Program-made: the position numbers and the translations under genes
The notes under the pieces: generated by a model
Databases searched by the model: none
What the model was told of the DNA's origin: nothing
The model's input: only the letters and a program-made list of their open reading frames with translations
Assembly: GCA_003166795.1 (NCBI GenBank)
Contig: PMUS01000097.1
Coordinates: forward strand, 5,287-69,286
Reading direction: 5' to 3'
From: Acidobacteriota bacterium
GTDB lineage: Bacteria > Acidobacteriota > Terriglobia > Acidiferrales > UBA7541
Length of the DNA stretch: 64,000 nt
In this document: positions 53,853-63,119 of the stretch, one piece after another
Layout: each line of letters opens with the position of its first letter
Position numbering within the stretch: the stretch's first letter is position 1

Positions 53853-55223
53853 ATGATCAAGAAAACCACTCTGCTCGTGCTTCTTTGCGCAGCCGCTCTC
53901 GGCGCGGCGGTCTACTATTTTGATTGGAAGAAGGGCAACGAACCTAAGCCTGCCGCGGACGCGTCCAAGCCGGCCTTTTCGTTTCAGGCCTCCGACATCG
54001 TGGCATTCATGCTCGCTCACCCGGCTCAACCGGGAGATTCCCCGGTCCGCTTTGAAAAGCGCGATGGTGCGTGGCGAATCGTGCAGCCGATCGAGACCGA
54101 CGCCGATCAATCAACAGCCGAGGGAATCGTGGACCAGCTCGCCACCGCGCGAATTGCGCAAACCGAATCCGGGTCCGCGGACCGGCGAAAAGCGTTTGGC
54201 CTGGACCCGCCCCAGGCTTCGGTGGATTTTCAGCTCGCCAATGGTTCAAAGCATACGATTCTGATCGGGGACAAGGATTTCACCGGCGAGTCTGCTTACA
54301 CAATTATAGACAACGGCCACGACGTAACGCTGCTGCCGCAATTGCTTTCCACAAGCGTAAGCAAGTCGCTCGATGATCTGCGCGATCGCGCCGTCCTCCA
54401 CATGGACACTGAACAGGTAACTTCGTTCGAGCTCAAGAATTCCTCCGGTGACCTCGCGGTTACGAAGGACAAAGACGAATGGAAGTTCGCAACGCCTGCG
54501 GGCTCGCTGGCAGGCAAGGACGCTGTGGACGCGCTCCTCCAGGCGGTGGCCAACGCCAAAATGGTCTCGGTCGCGAGCGAGAAGCCCGACAACCTGGCGC
54601 GCTATGGCCTGGCGTCTCCTGCCATCACGTTCACGGCCTCTGGCGACAAAGGCGCCAAGTCCACGCTCGTGGTCGGAAAGCAGGATGGCGCTGCGTACTT
54701 CGCGCGCGATCTTTCCCGGCCCACGATTTTTCGCATAGATGGGGATGCCGAAAAGAAACTGTCGGAGAAGTTCGGCGACCTGCGCGACAAACAGGTCCTT
54801 CACGCCGATATAGCCGATACACAGCGCATTCAAATCCAGGACGCAGCCGGCGCATTCGTCTTGAGTCGGAAGCCGGGCAATTCGGACGAGTGGACGTTCG
54901 AATCACCCGCCGATCGGAAGGGTAAGCCGGTCTCTAGTTGGAAGGTTCTCGATCCCTTGGGAACCATGCGAGCCGAGGAGGTGATTGACCACCCCGCGCC
55001 GAATCTGCTGGCGCAGCTCTCCACTGCGGCGATAGGGCTGGTCCTCACCGGCAAGGATGGCAAGGATCTGAATTTGCGAATCTCGAAGCCCACCGGTGAT
55101 TTTGTATACGCGCAGGCGAGCGGCGACCCAGCGCTCTATAAGCTGAAGAAGGAAGTTTTCGACCAGTTGAATCTCAGCGGAGCCGATCTCGCCGCCGGCG
55201 ACGCCGCCGCGGCCCCGAATTAA
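53853..55223 (+). CDS. DUF4340 domain protein
   Basis: A 456-residue protein anchored by one N-terminal helix (TLLVLLCAAALGAAVYYF), with an extracytoplasmic body containing at least two DUF4340 repeats. Repeat-like segments: FGLDPPQASVDFQLANGSKHTILIGD and YGLASPAITFTASGDKGAKSTLVVG, both followed by a YFARD- or YTIID-like strand. This domain regularly follows GldG-like genes. Role unknown, presumably part of the same envelope complex. The stop is seven bases from the convergent 82-residue gene. Confidence 0.87.
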   Translation: MIKKTTLLVLLCAAALGAAVYYFDWKKGNEPKPAADASKPAFSFQASDIVAFMLAHPAQPGDSPVRFEKRDGAWRIVQPIETDADQSTAEGIVDQLATARIAQTESGSADRRKAFGLDPPQASVDFQLANGSKHTILIGDKDFTGESAYTIIDNGHDVTLLPQLLSTSVSKSLDDLRDRAVLHMDTEQVTSFELKNSSGDLAVTKDKDEWKFATPAGSLAGKDAVDALLQAVANAKMVSVASEKPDNLARYGLASPAITFTASGDKGAKSTLVVGKQDGAAYFARDLSRPTIFRIDGDAEKKLSEKFGDLRDKQVLHADIADTQRIQIQDAAGAFVLSRKPGNSDEWTFESPADRKGKPVSSWKVLDPLGTMRAEEVIDHPAPNLLAQLSTAAIGLVLTGKDGKDLNLRISKPTGDFVYAQASGDPALYKLKKEVFDQLNLSGADLAAGDAAAAPN

Positions 55224-55230
55224 TCGGGCG

Positions 55231-55479
55231 TTAGGACGCCTCGCCTGCCGGAACGCCTTCGTTTTGCCATGTGGCGAGCAGCAGAACCTTGCCCGTCACT
55301 GGCGAGAGGTGAATGTAATAGACCACCGAATCGCTTTCGATCTCGTAGAAACCTCTGCGCTTAGGGTCGGCAATCGTGCTTGCGCCGCTCGCCAACAGAC
55401 TTCGCAGCGCTGCCACGGTCTCCGTCGGATGATTCCCCAGGTCTTCGATCTGCGCTTTACTGCTCAGGTTTGCAACCAT
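55231..55479 (-). CDS. small soluble protein, unknown
   Basis: An 82-residue protein, MVANLSSKAQIEDLGNHPTE, with a helical first half and a strand-rich end (GFYEIESDSVVYYIHLSP, GKVLLLATWQ). AAGGAGCAGGCA before the ATG supports it. It has no membrane segment or known motif. Convergent with the DUF4340 gene. Confidence 0.65.
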   Translation of the reverse strand: MVANLSSKAQIEDLGNHPTETVAALRSLLASGASTIADPKRRGFYEIESDSVVYYIHLSPVTGKVLLLATWQNEGVPAGEAS

Positions 55480-55692
55480 TGCCTGCTCCTTGGCCTCTCA
55501 CAGATATTACGCGGCCCGATGGCAAAATGTTCCATCGCGTCGTGAGTTGTTTCCAAGGCATCCATTCCCATGTTGCTCGAACGAAAGACGTGCATCGTAA
55601 TTGTTAAATAATAATAGAGTTAACCTTCTTCTTGCTACTTGCGCGGCCAAATTAAAATTGCGATAGTCGCGGGCATTGAGGTTCATCCGATC

Positions 55693-55908
55693 GTGAAGAA
55701 GAAGACAACGAAGGCGAAGTCAAAAGGTTCCAGCCGGTTCCACCAGGACCGCAGGCGCAAGCATCGCCACTGGCAGGTCACCGTGTATTACCATGACGGT
55801 GAGAAGTTTGGTCGCGTTTATATCGATCGCGAACGCGCCGAGCGGTTTGCCGAACGTCAAAAGAAGTCGCCCGTCGTGAAGGCAACTCGCATCATGGAAG
55901 TGGATTAG
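55693..55908 (+). CDS. small basic protein, unknown
   Basis: A 71-residue very basic protein: Lys/Arg-rich start KKKTTKAKSKGSSRFHQDRR, then a short strand-rich part HWQVTVYYHDGEKFGRVYID and a helix RAERFAERQKKS. The GTG at 55693 follows GAGGTT; the frame is open to 55639. The basic tail could bind nucleic acid, but this is only a composition argument. Confidence 0.55.
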   Translation: MKKKTTKAKSKGSSRFHQDRRRKHRHWQVTVYYHDGEKFGRVYIDRERAERFAERQKKSPVVKATRIMEVD

Positions 55909-56002
55909 GCGAGTCGCAATTTACTTCGCCTCGGTTCCCGGGCCACGTCGCCTCAGGTGACCTCCGCTTTCTCCATCACGGACTCATGCTTCCGAGCGGG
56001 TC

Positions 56003-56031
56003 TTGTCCCTCCGTAGGGGGCATGCTATAAA
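56003..56031 (+). promoter_or_regulatory. promoter of tRNA-Gly
   Basis: TTGTCC at 56003-56008, a 17-base spacer, and TATAAA at 56026-56031. The transcript would start near 56038. A seven-base perfect hairpin, ATGCGTC (56031-56037) with GACGCAT (56042-56048), follows at once. Confidence 0.55.
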
Positions 56032-56061
56032 TGCGTCAGGCGACGCATGGTCGTTGCGTAC

Positions 56062-56135
56062 GCGGGATTCGTATAGTGGTAGTACGCCACCTTGCCAAGG
56101 TGGAGGCGAGAGTTCGATTCTCTTATCCCGCTCCA
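56062..56135 (+). tRNA. tRNA-Gly (anticodon GCC), CCA encoded
   Basis: The acceptor GCGGGAT pairs with ATCCCGC. The anticodon stem CCACC/GGTGG closes the loop TTGCCAA, giving GCC. The T stem is GAGAG/CTCTT with TTCGATT. The discriminator is U and CCA is encoded at 56133-56135. Confidence 0.95.
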
Positions 56136-56231
56136 TTTTCTCCCCAAACTGCCCTCCCGAACCACATGTCGGCATATCGTTCTGCTTCAATCGATTTCGC
56201 GTCGTAAGGATTGGCAGGCTAGCAGTCGCGG

Positions 56232-56834
56232 ATGGATAAGCTCACTGTCGCCGTCGGCAGTACGCGCAGGCCGAAGTTGGACGCCGTCCGCGAGGCTCTG
56301 GCGATGATTTCGCCTCGCCTCGGCGCGGGGGCGCTGTTCGAAGTAGTGGGAGTGGAAGTGCCGAGCGGCGTTCGCCACACCCCGCTCTCTCGCGACGAAA
56401 TCATGACCGGCGTCCGCCAGCGCGCCGAGGCTCTCCTGCGTATCGCCCGCGACAAAAATGAGCCCTGGAACTATTTTGTCGGACTTGAAGGCGGCATTGA
56501 CGTGATTCACGACCGCGGCGCGCGCTGGGTGTTCCTCGAAAACTGGGCTTACGTAACGGACGGAACGGAGCGGGCGTCGTTCGGCCAGTCTGGCGCCATT
56601 TTGATTCCCGAGCAGCTCGTGAAGAGTGTCGTGGACGAGGGTGTCGAACTCTCGCAAGCCATTGACGCGTTCGCCGGGGGTCACGGCATTCGCGACGCCC
56701 AAGGCGCATGGGGCGTCTTGACCGATAATCTGGTCACGCGGCAGGATTCCTTCCGCATTGCGGTTATCAACGCCTTCGCGCCCTTCTTCACCCGAGTCAT
56801 ATCTCCGAAGCCCCGTACGGGCGCCCAAGACTGA
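56232..56834 (+). CDS. inosine/xanthosine triphosphatase-like protein (YjjX/DUF84)
   Basis: A 200-residue protein similar to YjjX/DUF84 NTPases, which hydrolyse non-canonical ITP and XTP and so keep deaminated purines out of nucleic acid. Family motifs are AVGSTRRPKLDAVREAL at the N-terminus (substrate loop), VEVPSGVRHTPLSRDEIMTGVRQRA, and YFVGLEGGID with the acidic metal site. A DAFAGGHGIRDAQGAWGVLTD segment near the end fits YjjX-like C-termini. ATG 56232 lacks a clear ribosome site. It stands alone between tRNA-Gly and a membrane protein. Confidence 0.8.
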   Translation: MDKLTVAVGSTRRPKLDAVREALAMISPRLGAGALFEVVGVEVPSGVRHTPLSRDEIMTGVRQRAEALLRIARDKNEPWNYFVGLEGGIDVIHDRGARWVFLENWAYVTDGTERASFGQSGAILIPEQLVKSVVDEGVELSQAIDAFAGGHGIRDAQGAWGVLTDNLVTRQDSFRIAVINAFAPFFTRVISPKPRTGAQD

Positions 56835-56981
56835 CCGCGCGGTAACTTCGATTCATCATCGCGAGCTTGCCCTCAGAAGTGTCCCGTTGTGAACAGATTT
56901 CCGATCCTGTCGCTTCTATTATTCTGCCGGTCGAGTTCCTCGGCCCGAACCAAAGATTCGTGGAAGCAACGGAGGCAAGTC

Positions 56982-57563
56982 ATGAATATGAGTGCATTGA
57001 GCACCACGCAATGGGCCCTGATCATCGCCGCTGTAGTGATCGTCGTTGGCGGCATCGCCGCGATGCTGTATATGCGAAAGCGCCGCACCGCCAGGCTCCG
57101 TGGGCAGTTTGGTGGCCCGGAATATGCCCGCGCGGTCCAGGAAGGCGGGAACCAACGCCGTGCGGAAGCCAAACTCGAAAAGCGCGCCGAGAGGGTGGAA
57201 AGTTTTCACATCCGGGAGCTTGCTCCGGCAGATCACGCCCGTTTCGTGGAATCGTGGGGCAAAATCCAGTCGCGATTCGTGGACAGTCCCGGAGGGGCAG
57301 TCACGGAGGCCGATCAATTGATGGGCGACGTGATGTCAATGCGCGGCTATCCGGTCAGCGACTTTGAACAGCGCGCGGCAGACATCTCGGTGGACCATCC
57401 ACTCGTGATGGAAAATTACCGGGCAGCCCATGCAATCGCGGCGCGCCAAACCTTGGGGCGAGCGAGCACGGAAGAATTGCGCCAGGCGATGATTCATTAC
57501 CGAACCCTGTTCGAGGAACTCGTAGGGGAGCCAGCGAAGGTCCGGGCGGCGTCCGCGTCCTGA
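56982..57563 (+). CDS. single-helix membrane-anchored helical protein
   Basis: A 193-residue protein: N-terminal helix (TTQWALIIAAVVIVVGGIAAMLYM), basic stop-transfer RKRRTARLRG, then a cytoplasmic, mainly helical domain (FGGPEYARAVQEGGNQRRAEAKL, RFVESWGKIQSRFVDSPGGAV, EADQLMGDVMSMRGYPVSDF). The FGPEY...ADxLMxxVMxxRGYP pattern is common in soil bacteria, without assigned function. GGAGGCAAGTC before ATG 56982 fixes the start; the in-frame region upstream is not needed. It lies close to CsbD and DUF3309-like genes, a stress-type neighbourhood. Confidence 0.78.
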   Translation: MNMSALSTTQWALIIAAVVIVVGGIAAMLYMRKRRTARLRGQFGGPEYARAVQEGGNQRRAEAKLEKRAERVESFHIRELAPADHARFVESWGKIQSRFVDSPGGAVTEADQLMGDVMSMRGYPVSDFEQRAADISVDHPLVMENYRAAHAIAARQTLGRASTEELRQAMIHYRTLFEELVGEPAKVRAASAS

Positions 57564-57750
57564 ACTGAGGCCGCAAAAGAAGGAACCTGCACCACCGCAG
57601 GAGAATCGTTCAGTTCAAGTCCCTCGACGGTGCTGGCGGCAATCGTGCCGCCAGCGCCGGAGGTCATTCCGAACTTGGCTGCGAATGCGCCGGCATTCGC
57701 CCGGATAATTCTTTCTCCCCGGCAAACCGCAAAACCGCCGTTGAGCGGTC

Positions 57751-57906
57751 TTACAGCCGCAGACCACCGAACAGATACACGATCAAGACGATCAGCAGGA
57801 CCGTCCCGACAACTCCAAGTCCACCGCCTGTTCCCCATCTCGAGTATCCGTAGTAACCGCCGCCACCACCGAACAAGAGCAGCAGAATAATAATCAATAG
57901 CAACAT
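57751..57906 (-). CDS. DUF3309-like small membrane protein
   Basis: A 51-residue protein starting MLLLIIILLLLFGGGGGYYG, then WGTGGGLGVVGTVLLIVLIVYL: two helices with a glycine/tyrosine-rich turn, like the gene at 5792-5944. AAAAGGAGACCCAA before the ATG is a very good ribosome site. Function unknown. Confidence 0.7.
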   Translation of the reverse strand: MLLLIIILLLLFGGGGGYYGYSRWGTGGGLGVVGTVLLIVLIVYLFGGLRL

Positions 57907-57950
57907 TTGGGTCTCCTTTTACTTCGCGAACTTTATCAATCGCTTCGCCA

Positions 57951-58133
57951 CTATTGCCCCAGAACTTTCTCCACCTGTCCGACTTTCTTTTGGATCTTTC
58001 CGGCTATCTTTTCGGCTTGGCCTTCAGCTTCGAGATTCGGATCGTTCACTGCCTTCCCCGTCTTTTCCTTCACTTTTCCCTTCAAGTCGTGAAGATTGCC
58101 TTCCACCTCGTCTTTCGTGCTTGGCTTGATCAT
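57951..58133 (-). CDS. CsbD-family stress protein
   Basis: A 60-residue hydrophilic, highly charged protein, MIKPSTKDEVEGNLHDLKGK and on, matching CsbD (general-stress, predicted helical; KEKTGKAVNDPNLEAEGQAEKIAGKIQ is the family core, seen in full). GAGGAG lies six bases before ATG 58133. In Bacillus, CsbD is under the general-stress sigma factor; no comparable promoter is claimed here. It lies 44 bases upstream of the small membrane-protein gene on the same strand. Confidence 0.88.
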   Translation of the reverse strand: MIKPSTKDEVEGNLHDLKGKVKEKTGKAVNDPNLEAEGQAEKIAGKIQKKVGQVEKVLGQ

Positions 58134-58228
58134 CGTTAGCTCCTCGTCCACGTCTCATTTTCCGCTTCCTATTTTGGGAGAGGGGAAGGCGAATGTCTGT
58201 TCACTAAGAGACATTCCGTCGCAAATGG

Positions 58229-58867
58229 CTAGGCGCGGGCGCGCCGTCGTCGCCGCTTACCTGTGAAGAAGACAACGAAAACCACAACGGTGACGACAAT
58301 TAGTCCGATGACTGTCACCAGTACTGGGTGTCCGTGGTGCGAGAAGTAAGCCAGCATCGGCCGTCCATAGCGAGCGGCCAGAAATCCCAGCAGCATGAAT
58401 CTGGCCAGCCTGCCCACGGTTAGCGCGGTCAGGAATTTCTGGACCGAATACTGTAGGGCGCCCGCCGCCAGAACGAACGGAACCATGGGCACCGGCGGCG
58501 GCAGCAGCGCGGGGAGGGCGATCGCGCCAAAGCCCCATCGCTCGAAGATTGCATAAACTCTCTTCAGCGTTCGGGCTGAAAACCTGCGCGCGAGCATTTC
58601 CTTCCCGCCCTTGCGGGCAAGCCGGTAGGTGGTAAATCCTCCCAACACCGAACCAACGGTTGCCATGATGGCGTAGTAGATCCACAGCTCGCTTTGCCGT
58701 GCGCATAAGACGATCGTCAGCACATCCATGCTGCCGGGGACCGGAATGATCGAGGCGTCGAGGAGTCCGAGCGGAATGAAACCCAAACCGCCGAGGCTAT
58801 AGATCCAGTGCCTCGCGCGATGGACGATAGTGGGTGCGACGACCGCGATGAGCAGGCGATAGAGCAT
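58229..58867 (-). CDS. VTT/DedA-like membrane protein (YqaA type)
   Basis: A 212-residue inner-membrane protein with about five helices. It has the VTT-domain landmarks: PLGLLDASIIPVPGSMDVLTIVL (re-entrant loop with Pro-Gly), MATVGSVLGGFTTYRLARKGGKE (the G...GxxxxYxxGR-like segment) and the second loop LPALLPPPVPMVPFVLAAGALQY. Members are linked to membrane lipid scrambling or envelope maintenance. The C-terminus is very basic (GKRRRRRARA). ATG at 58867. Confidence 0.82.
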   Translation of the reverse strand: MLYRLLIAVVAPTIVHRARHWIYSLGGLGFIPLGLLDASIIPVPGSMDVLTIVLCARQSELWIYYAIMATVGSVLGGFTTYRLARKGGKEMLARRFSARTLKRVYAIFERWGFGAIALPALLPPPVPMVPFVLAAGALQYSVQKFLTALTVGRLARFMLLGFLAARYGRPMLAYFSHHGHPVLVTVIGLIVVTVVVFVVFFTGKRRRRRARA

Positions 58868-59067
58868 TTTGTTTCGGCGACTTGACGCCCCATTCTTGCA
58901 CGCGGCGCGCGTCCAGGGAATCCATTCGATTCAACCGGCGCGATGCGCGATTTCGGGTATCGGCCGGCGTACACTCTCGCCTAGGGATCTGCCGGGGCCG
59001 CTCCCTGCCCTCTGTTGAACTTGCTATTCCCGAAGCGGGGCAAACGCCGTAGAATGGGGAAACCGGA

Positions 59068-59952
59068 ATGGGCGTTCAGTTCAGCATCGCGCTCTTGGTT
59101 GCGCTCGCATTAGGAGCGGACATCCCCGGTTTGACTTCTTTCCGTTCCGCTCCTCCGAGTCTTGGAAACGCTTTTCCGGCCGCGCTGGCGATTGCGCGCC
59201 CGGACGCGTCAGACTCCCCGGCCGTTCAATCCTCCGATCATCCGTCGAAAGTTTTGCAGCCGCAATCGCGCTTGCTATTGGTGCGTTTTGTGGATGGCGA
59301 ATTCGCCCGCGTCGTGCAGCCTCTGCCAGGCGGCAGGAAGGGCTACAAGATTCCGGCGGGAAAACCGCTCGACATGCAGCATTTGAGCGACGCGCTAAGG
59401 CTCTATGGCACGGCTGCCAGCCAGGGCGATACCGTGCAGATCACGTCCATTGAATTTCGCGCCGACCAGATCGTGCTGCAGATCAACGGCGGCGGTAAGA
59501 AGCATTTCCATTTGCGCGATCACCTGCAGATCGGCATCGGCGGCACTTCCACCCCGCCCCCCGAACAGACGCAACAATCGTATGCGCAGCAGCAGCTGCC
59601 CGGCGCGACGCTGGTTCTGGACTACGGACATAACCTCCCGGATATGAGCCCGGACGACTTGAAACGTGACCTCTCTGTAATGCTGGATTTCTCGCACCAG
59701 CATTCCGCCACCGTGAACTGGATTGATACCCTGGCGCCCCAGTTCCAGCAGGCAATCAAGGATGAGCGTGCCGTGGTGGGAATGGATTCAGAGATGGTGC
59801 TCGCGGCCATGGGGCGCCCGGAACACAAAGTCCGGGAGCGAGATCCCGAGGGCAACGACACGGAAGACTGGATCTACGGCACGCCCCCCTCGAAAACAAC
59901 ATTCGTCACCTTTGAAGGCAATACCGTCATCCGTGTGAAGGAGTACAACTGA
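59068..59952 (+). CDS. secreted protein with BamE/SmpA-like C-terminal domain
   Basis: A 294-residue exported protein: N-terminal hydrophobic stretch (VQFSIALLVALALGADI), a low-complexity region to about 65, a mixed domain (LLLVRFVDGEFARVVQPLPGG; HLSDALRLYGTAASQGDTVQI), a Gln-rich linker, and a C-terminal region AVVGMDSEMVLAAMGRPEHK...DWIYGTPPSKTTFVTFEGN that has the BamE/SmpA pattern (helix, GxP, then strands). ATG 59068 has GGGGAAACC upstream; TAGAAT at 59050-59055 may be its -10 box. Full-length family not recognised. An outer-membrane or periplasmic role is inferred. Confidence 0.72.
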   Translation: MGVQFSIALLVALALGADIPGLTSFRSAPPSLGNAFPAALAIARPDASDSPAVQSSDHPSKVLQPQSRLLLVRFVDGEFARVVQPLPGGRKGYKIPAGKPLDMQHLSDALRLYGTAASQGDTVQITSIEFRADQIVLQINGGGKKHFHLRDHLQIGIGGTSTPPPEQTQQSYAQQQLPGATLVLDYGHNLPDMSPDDLKRDLSVMLDFSHQHSATVNWIDTLAPQFQQAIKDERAVVGMDSEMVLAAMGRPEHKVRERDPEGNDTEDWIYGTPPSKTTFVTFEGNTVIRVKEYN

Positions 59953-60074
59953 GAAGCACCGCGGCGAACCCGCGTTGACTTTTTTCCGCGCGCACCCTAG
60001 CATCGTTCGTTCCATGGAAGTCCAACTGGCTCTTCTCGCCGGCAAGTAAGTCTCGACAATTCTCAGGAGGAAGC

Positions 60075-61079
60075 ATGGCCGTCAAAGTCGCTATCAACGG
60101 GTTTGGCCGCATCGGCCGCAATATTTTTCGCGCCGCGCTGGGCGACCCGGCGATCGAGATTGTCGCCGTCAACGACATCACCGATTCGAAGACGCTGGCG
60201 CATCTCCTGAAATACGATTCGATTCTGGGCAACCTCACGCATAAAGTCACCCACACGGACGATACGATTTCCGTGGACGGCAAAGCCTTCAAGGTTTTTC
60301 GTGTAAAGGATCCCGCCGAAATCGATTGGGCATCCGTGGGCGCCCAAATCGTTGTCGAATCAACGGGCCTATTTACCAAAGGCGCCGACGCGCGCAAGCA
60401 TATTCGCGGGACGGTGAAGAAAGTCATCATTTCCGCGCCCGCCACCGATCCCGACGCCACCATCGTCCTCGGAGTGAACGAAAAGACCTACGACCCTGCG
60501 AAGCACCATGTCATCTCAAACGCCTCCTGCACCACGAACTGCCTCGCGCCCGTCGCTAAAGTTTTGCAGGACACCTTTGGCATCGTCGTGGGCACCATGA
60601 CCACGATTCATTCCTACACGAATGACCAGAAGCTGCTCGATTTGCCGCACAAGGATCTGAGGCGCGCGCGTGCTGCGGCCATGTCCATGATCCCGACTTC
60701 GACTGGCGCAGCGAAGGCCTTGAGCCTGGTGATCCCCGAACTCAAAGGCAAGCTCGATGGGTACGCCATGCGCGTGCCAACCCCCAACGTCAGCGTGGTG
60801 GACCTCACGGTCATCACGGAAAAGCCGGCGACCGTGGCCGGCGTAAACGCGGCTCTCAAGAGCGCGGCCGAAGGGCCGATGAAGGGCATCCTCGAATATA
60901 CGGATGAGGAATTGGTGTCCATCGATTTTCGCGGCAATCCGAGTTCTTCGATCGTTGATTCAGGTTACACGCTCGTTGTCGGTGGCAATTGCGTGAAGGT
61001 GCTTGCCTGGTACGACAATGAGTGGGGTTACTCGTGCCGCTGCCGCGACCTGATCAAGTTCTTTGCCGCTCGTTTTTAG
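60075..61079 (+). CDS. gap: glyceraldehyde-3-phosphate dehydrogenase
   Basis: A 334-residue type I GAPDH. NAD site [10 protein letters not shown] and [18 protein letters not shown] (Asp at the adenine-ribose position, so NAD-preferring); catalytic Cys in [13 protein letters not shown]; His in [10 protein letters not shown]. Full length. A good ribosome site CAGGAGGAAGC precedes the ATG. First gene of gap-pgk-tpiA-secG. Confidence 0.97.
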   Translation: MAVKVAINGFGRIGRNIFRAALGDPAIEIVAVNDITDSKTLAHLLKYDSILGNLTHKVTHTDDTISVDGKAFKVFRVKDPAEIDWASVGAQIVVESTGLFTKGADARKHIRGTVKKVIISAPATDPDATIVLGVNEKTYDPAKHHVISNASCTTNCLAPVAKVLQDTFGIVVGTMTTIHSYTNDQKLLDLPHKDLRRARAAAMSMIPTSTGAAKALSLVIPELKGKLDGYAMRVPTPNVSVVDLTVITEKPATVAGVNAALKSAAEGPMKGILEYTDEELVSIDFRGNPSSSIVDSGYTLVVGGNCVKVLAWYDNEWGYSCRCRDLIKFFAARF

Positions 61080-61118
61080 CAGCGAAGTTCCCGACTGGCG
61101 CATCTTTCCACAATTACC

Positions 61119-62312
61119 ATGAGCAAGCTCTCCATTCGCGATCTCGAAATGAGCGGTAAGCGCGTCTTCATCCGCGTGGATTTCAATGTTCCACTCGATG
61201 GCGGCCGCGTTTCCGACGACACGCGCATTCGCGAGACCTTGCCCACCCTGCGCCTCGCCATCGAACGCGGAGCGCGCCTCGTGCTCGCCTCGCACCTGGG
61301 CCGTCCAAAAGGCAAAGTTGATCCCAAATACAGCCTCGCGCCCGTGGCCGCGAAGCTTGGCGAGCTGCTGGGGAAGCCGGTGGCATTCGCCGCCGATTGC
61401 GTGGGTGCCGACGCGGAGGCAAAGAGCAAGGCGCTTCGCAACGGGGAAGTGCTGCTTCTTGAAAACGTCCGCTATCATGCCGAGGAAGAAGCGAACGACC
61501 CCGCGTTTGCAAAGCAGCTCGCTGCGCTATGCGATCAAATTTTCGTTTGCGATGCGTTCGGCTCCGCGCATCGCGCCCATGCGTCGGTGGTCGGCATCAC
61601 GAAGTTTGTCCGCCAGTCCGCCGCTGGCCTGCTGATGGAAAAGGAACTGACACATCTCGGCAGGGCCATCTCGAATCCCGAGCGGCCGTTCGTCGCGGTC
61701 CTCGGCGGAGCAAAAGTTTCCGACAAGATCGAGGTCGTGCAGAACCTGATGAAGCTCGCCGACGCCATGCTGATCGGCGGCGCGATGGCTTACACGTTTC
61801 TGAGGTCGCAGGGCCTGCCGGTAGGGAAGTCGCTCGTCGAAAACGACAAGCTGGATCTCGCGCGCGGCCTGCTCGAGGAAGCGCGCACCCGCAAATTCCG
61901 CCTGCTCTTGCCGGTGGATCACGTGCTGGCGGAATCGCCCGATTTCAGCACAACGAAGACGACCGATATCGCGGATACGCCCGATGGCTGGATGGGTCTC
62001 GACGTCGGCCCCAGGACCATCGCACAATTCAGCCAGGAAATTTCGAAGGCGCGCACCATCGTCTGGAATGGTCCGCTGGGCATGTTCGAAAAGCCTGCGT
62101 TCGCGCAGGGCACCCTCGCCATGGCGCGCGCCGTCGCTGCCGCCACCGTGGCCGGAGCCACTTCCATCGTCGGAGGGGGCGATTCCGTTGCGGCCGTCGA
62201 GCAATCCGGCGTCGCCAGTCAGATTTCGCACATTTCGACGGGCGGCGGCGCTTCGCTCGAATTTCTCGCGGGCGAAAAATTGCCCGGAGTCGAAGCGCTC
62301 AGCGAAAGGTAG
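61119..62312 (+). CDS. pgk: phosphoglycerate kinase
   Basis: A 397-residue PGK. Signature [41 protein letters not shown], and the nucleotide-binding [12 protein letters not shown] and [15 protein letters not shown] are intact. The ATG is 39 bases after gap with no visible ribosome site. tpiA follows 6 bases after the stop. Confidence 0.97.
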   Translation: MSKLSIRDLEMSGKRVFIRVDFNVPLDGGRVSDDTRIRETLPTLRLAIERGARLVLASHLGRPKGKVDPKYSLAPVAAKLGELLGKPVAFAADCVGADAEAKSKALRNGEVLLLENVRYHAEEEANDPAFAKQLAALCDQIFVCDAFGSAHRAHASVVGITKFVRQSAAGLLMEKELTHLGRAISNPERPFVAVLGGAKVSDKIEVVQNLMKLADAMLIGGAMAYTFLRSQGLPVGKSLVENDKLDLARGLLEEARTRKFRLLLPVDHVLAESPDFSTTKTTDIADTPDGWMGLDVGPRTIAQFSQEISKARTIVWNGPLGMFEKPAFAQGTLAMARAVAAATVAGATSIVGGGDSVAAVEQSGVASQISHISTGGGASLEFLAGEKLPGVEALSER

Positions 62313-62318
62313 AGTTCA

Positions 62319-63068
62319 TTGCGCCGACCGGTAATCGCCGGCAATTGGAAGATGTACAAAACGCAGGCGGAGACCCACGCCTTCCTTGACGTGTTTTGCC
62401 CGCTTGTTGCGAAATCAAAGCATTGCGACATTGTCGTGGCCCCGCCATTCACGTCGCTGGACGTTGCCGCGCAGGCGGTTCGCGGGACTTCCATCGCCAT
62501 TGCCGCTCAGAATGTCCACGGCCAGCGGGAAGGCGCATTCACCGGAGAAATCTGCGCGCGGATGCTGGTCGAGATCGGTTGCACGGGAGTAATCATCGGC
62601 CACTCCGAACGCCGGCAGTATTTCAACGAAACGGAAGAAGGCGTGCATCGCAAAACCAAGGCCGCGCTCGAGGAAGGGCTGACGCCGATCGTGTGCGTCG
62701 GCGAAATTCTCAGTGAGCGCGAGGGCAATCTTACCGAAACCGTTCTCCAGCGCCAGTTTGAGGGCGGCCTGGGCGCGTTGACCCCTGCGGAGTTCTCGCG
62801 TATTCTGTTGGCGTACGAGCCGGTTTGGGCGATTGGCACGGGAAAAACTGCGACACCGGAGCAGGCCGCGCAGGCGCATCGGTATCTGCGGGAACTTGCC
62901 GCGGTCCGGTTCTCTTTCGAGGAAGCCTCCGCACTCAGAATTCTCTACGGTGGCAGCGTCAAGCCCGACAACATCAAGGGATTGATGGCGCAGGCGGAGA
63001 TTGACGGAGCGCTTGTGGGCGGAGCGAGCCTCGACCCGCGGTCATTCGCATCAATCGTGAATTATTAG
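62319..63068 (+). CDS. tpiA: triosephosphate isomerase
   Basis: A 249-residue TIM: AGNWKMYKT with the catalytic Lys, IIGHSERRQYF with His, LLAYEPVWAIGTGKTATPEQ with Glu and the flexible loop, and ILYGGSVKPDN. TTG start at 62319, six bases after the pgk stop, with AAAGG upstream, so translation is probably coupled. Confidence 0.97.
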   Translation: MRRPVIAGNWKMYKTQAETHAFLDVFCPLVAKSKHCDIVVAPPFTSLDVAAQAVRGTSIAIAAQNVHGQREGAFTGEICARMLVEIGCTGVIIGHSERRQYFNETEEGVHRKTKAALEEGLTPIVCVGEILSEREGNLTETVLQRQFEGGLGALTPAEFSRILLAYEPVWAIGTGKTATPEQAAQAHRYLRELAAVRFSFEEASALRILYGGSVKPDNIKGLMAQAEIDGALVGGASLDPRSFASIVNY

Positions 63069-63119
63069 GCGCGCCAAACGGGCGAGATCGTCCTCGGCGC
63101 GGAGCGGAGTGGAGCAGAA

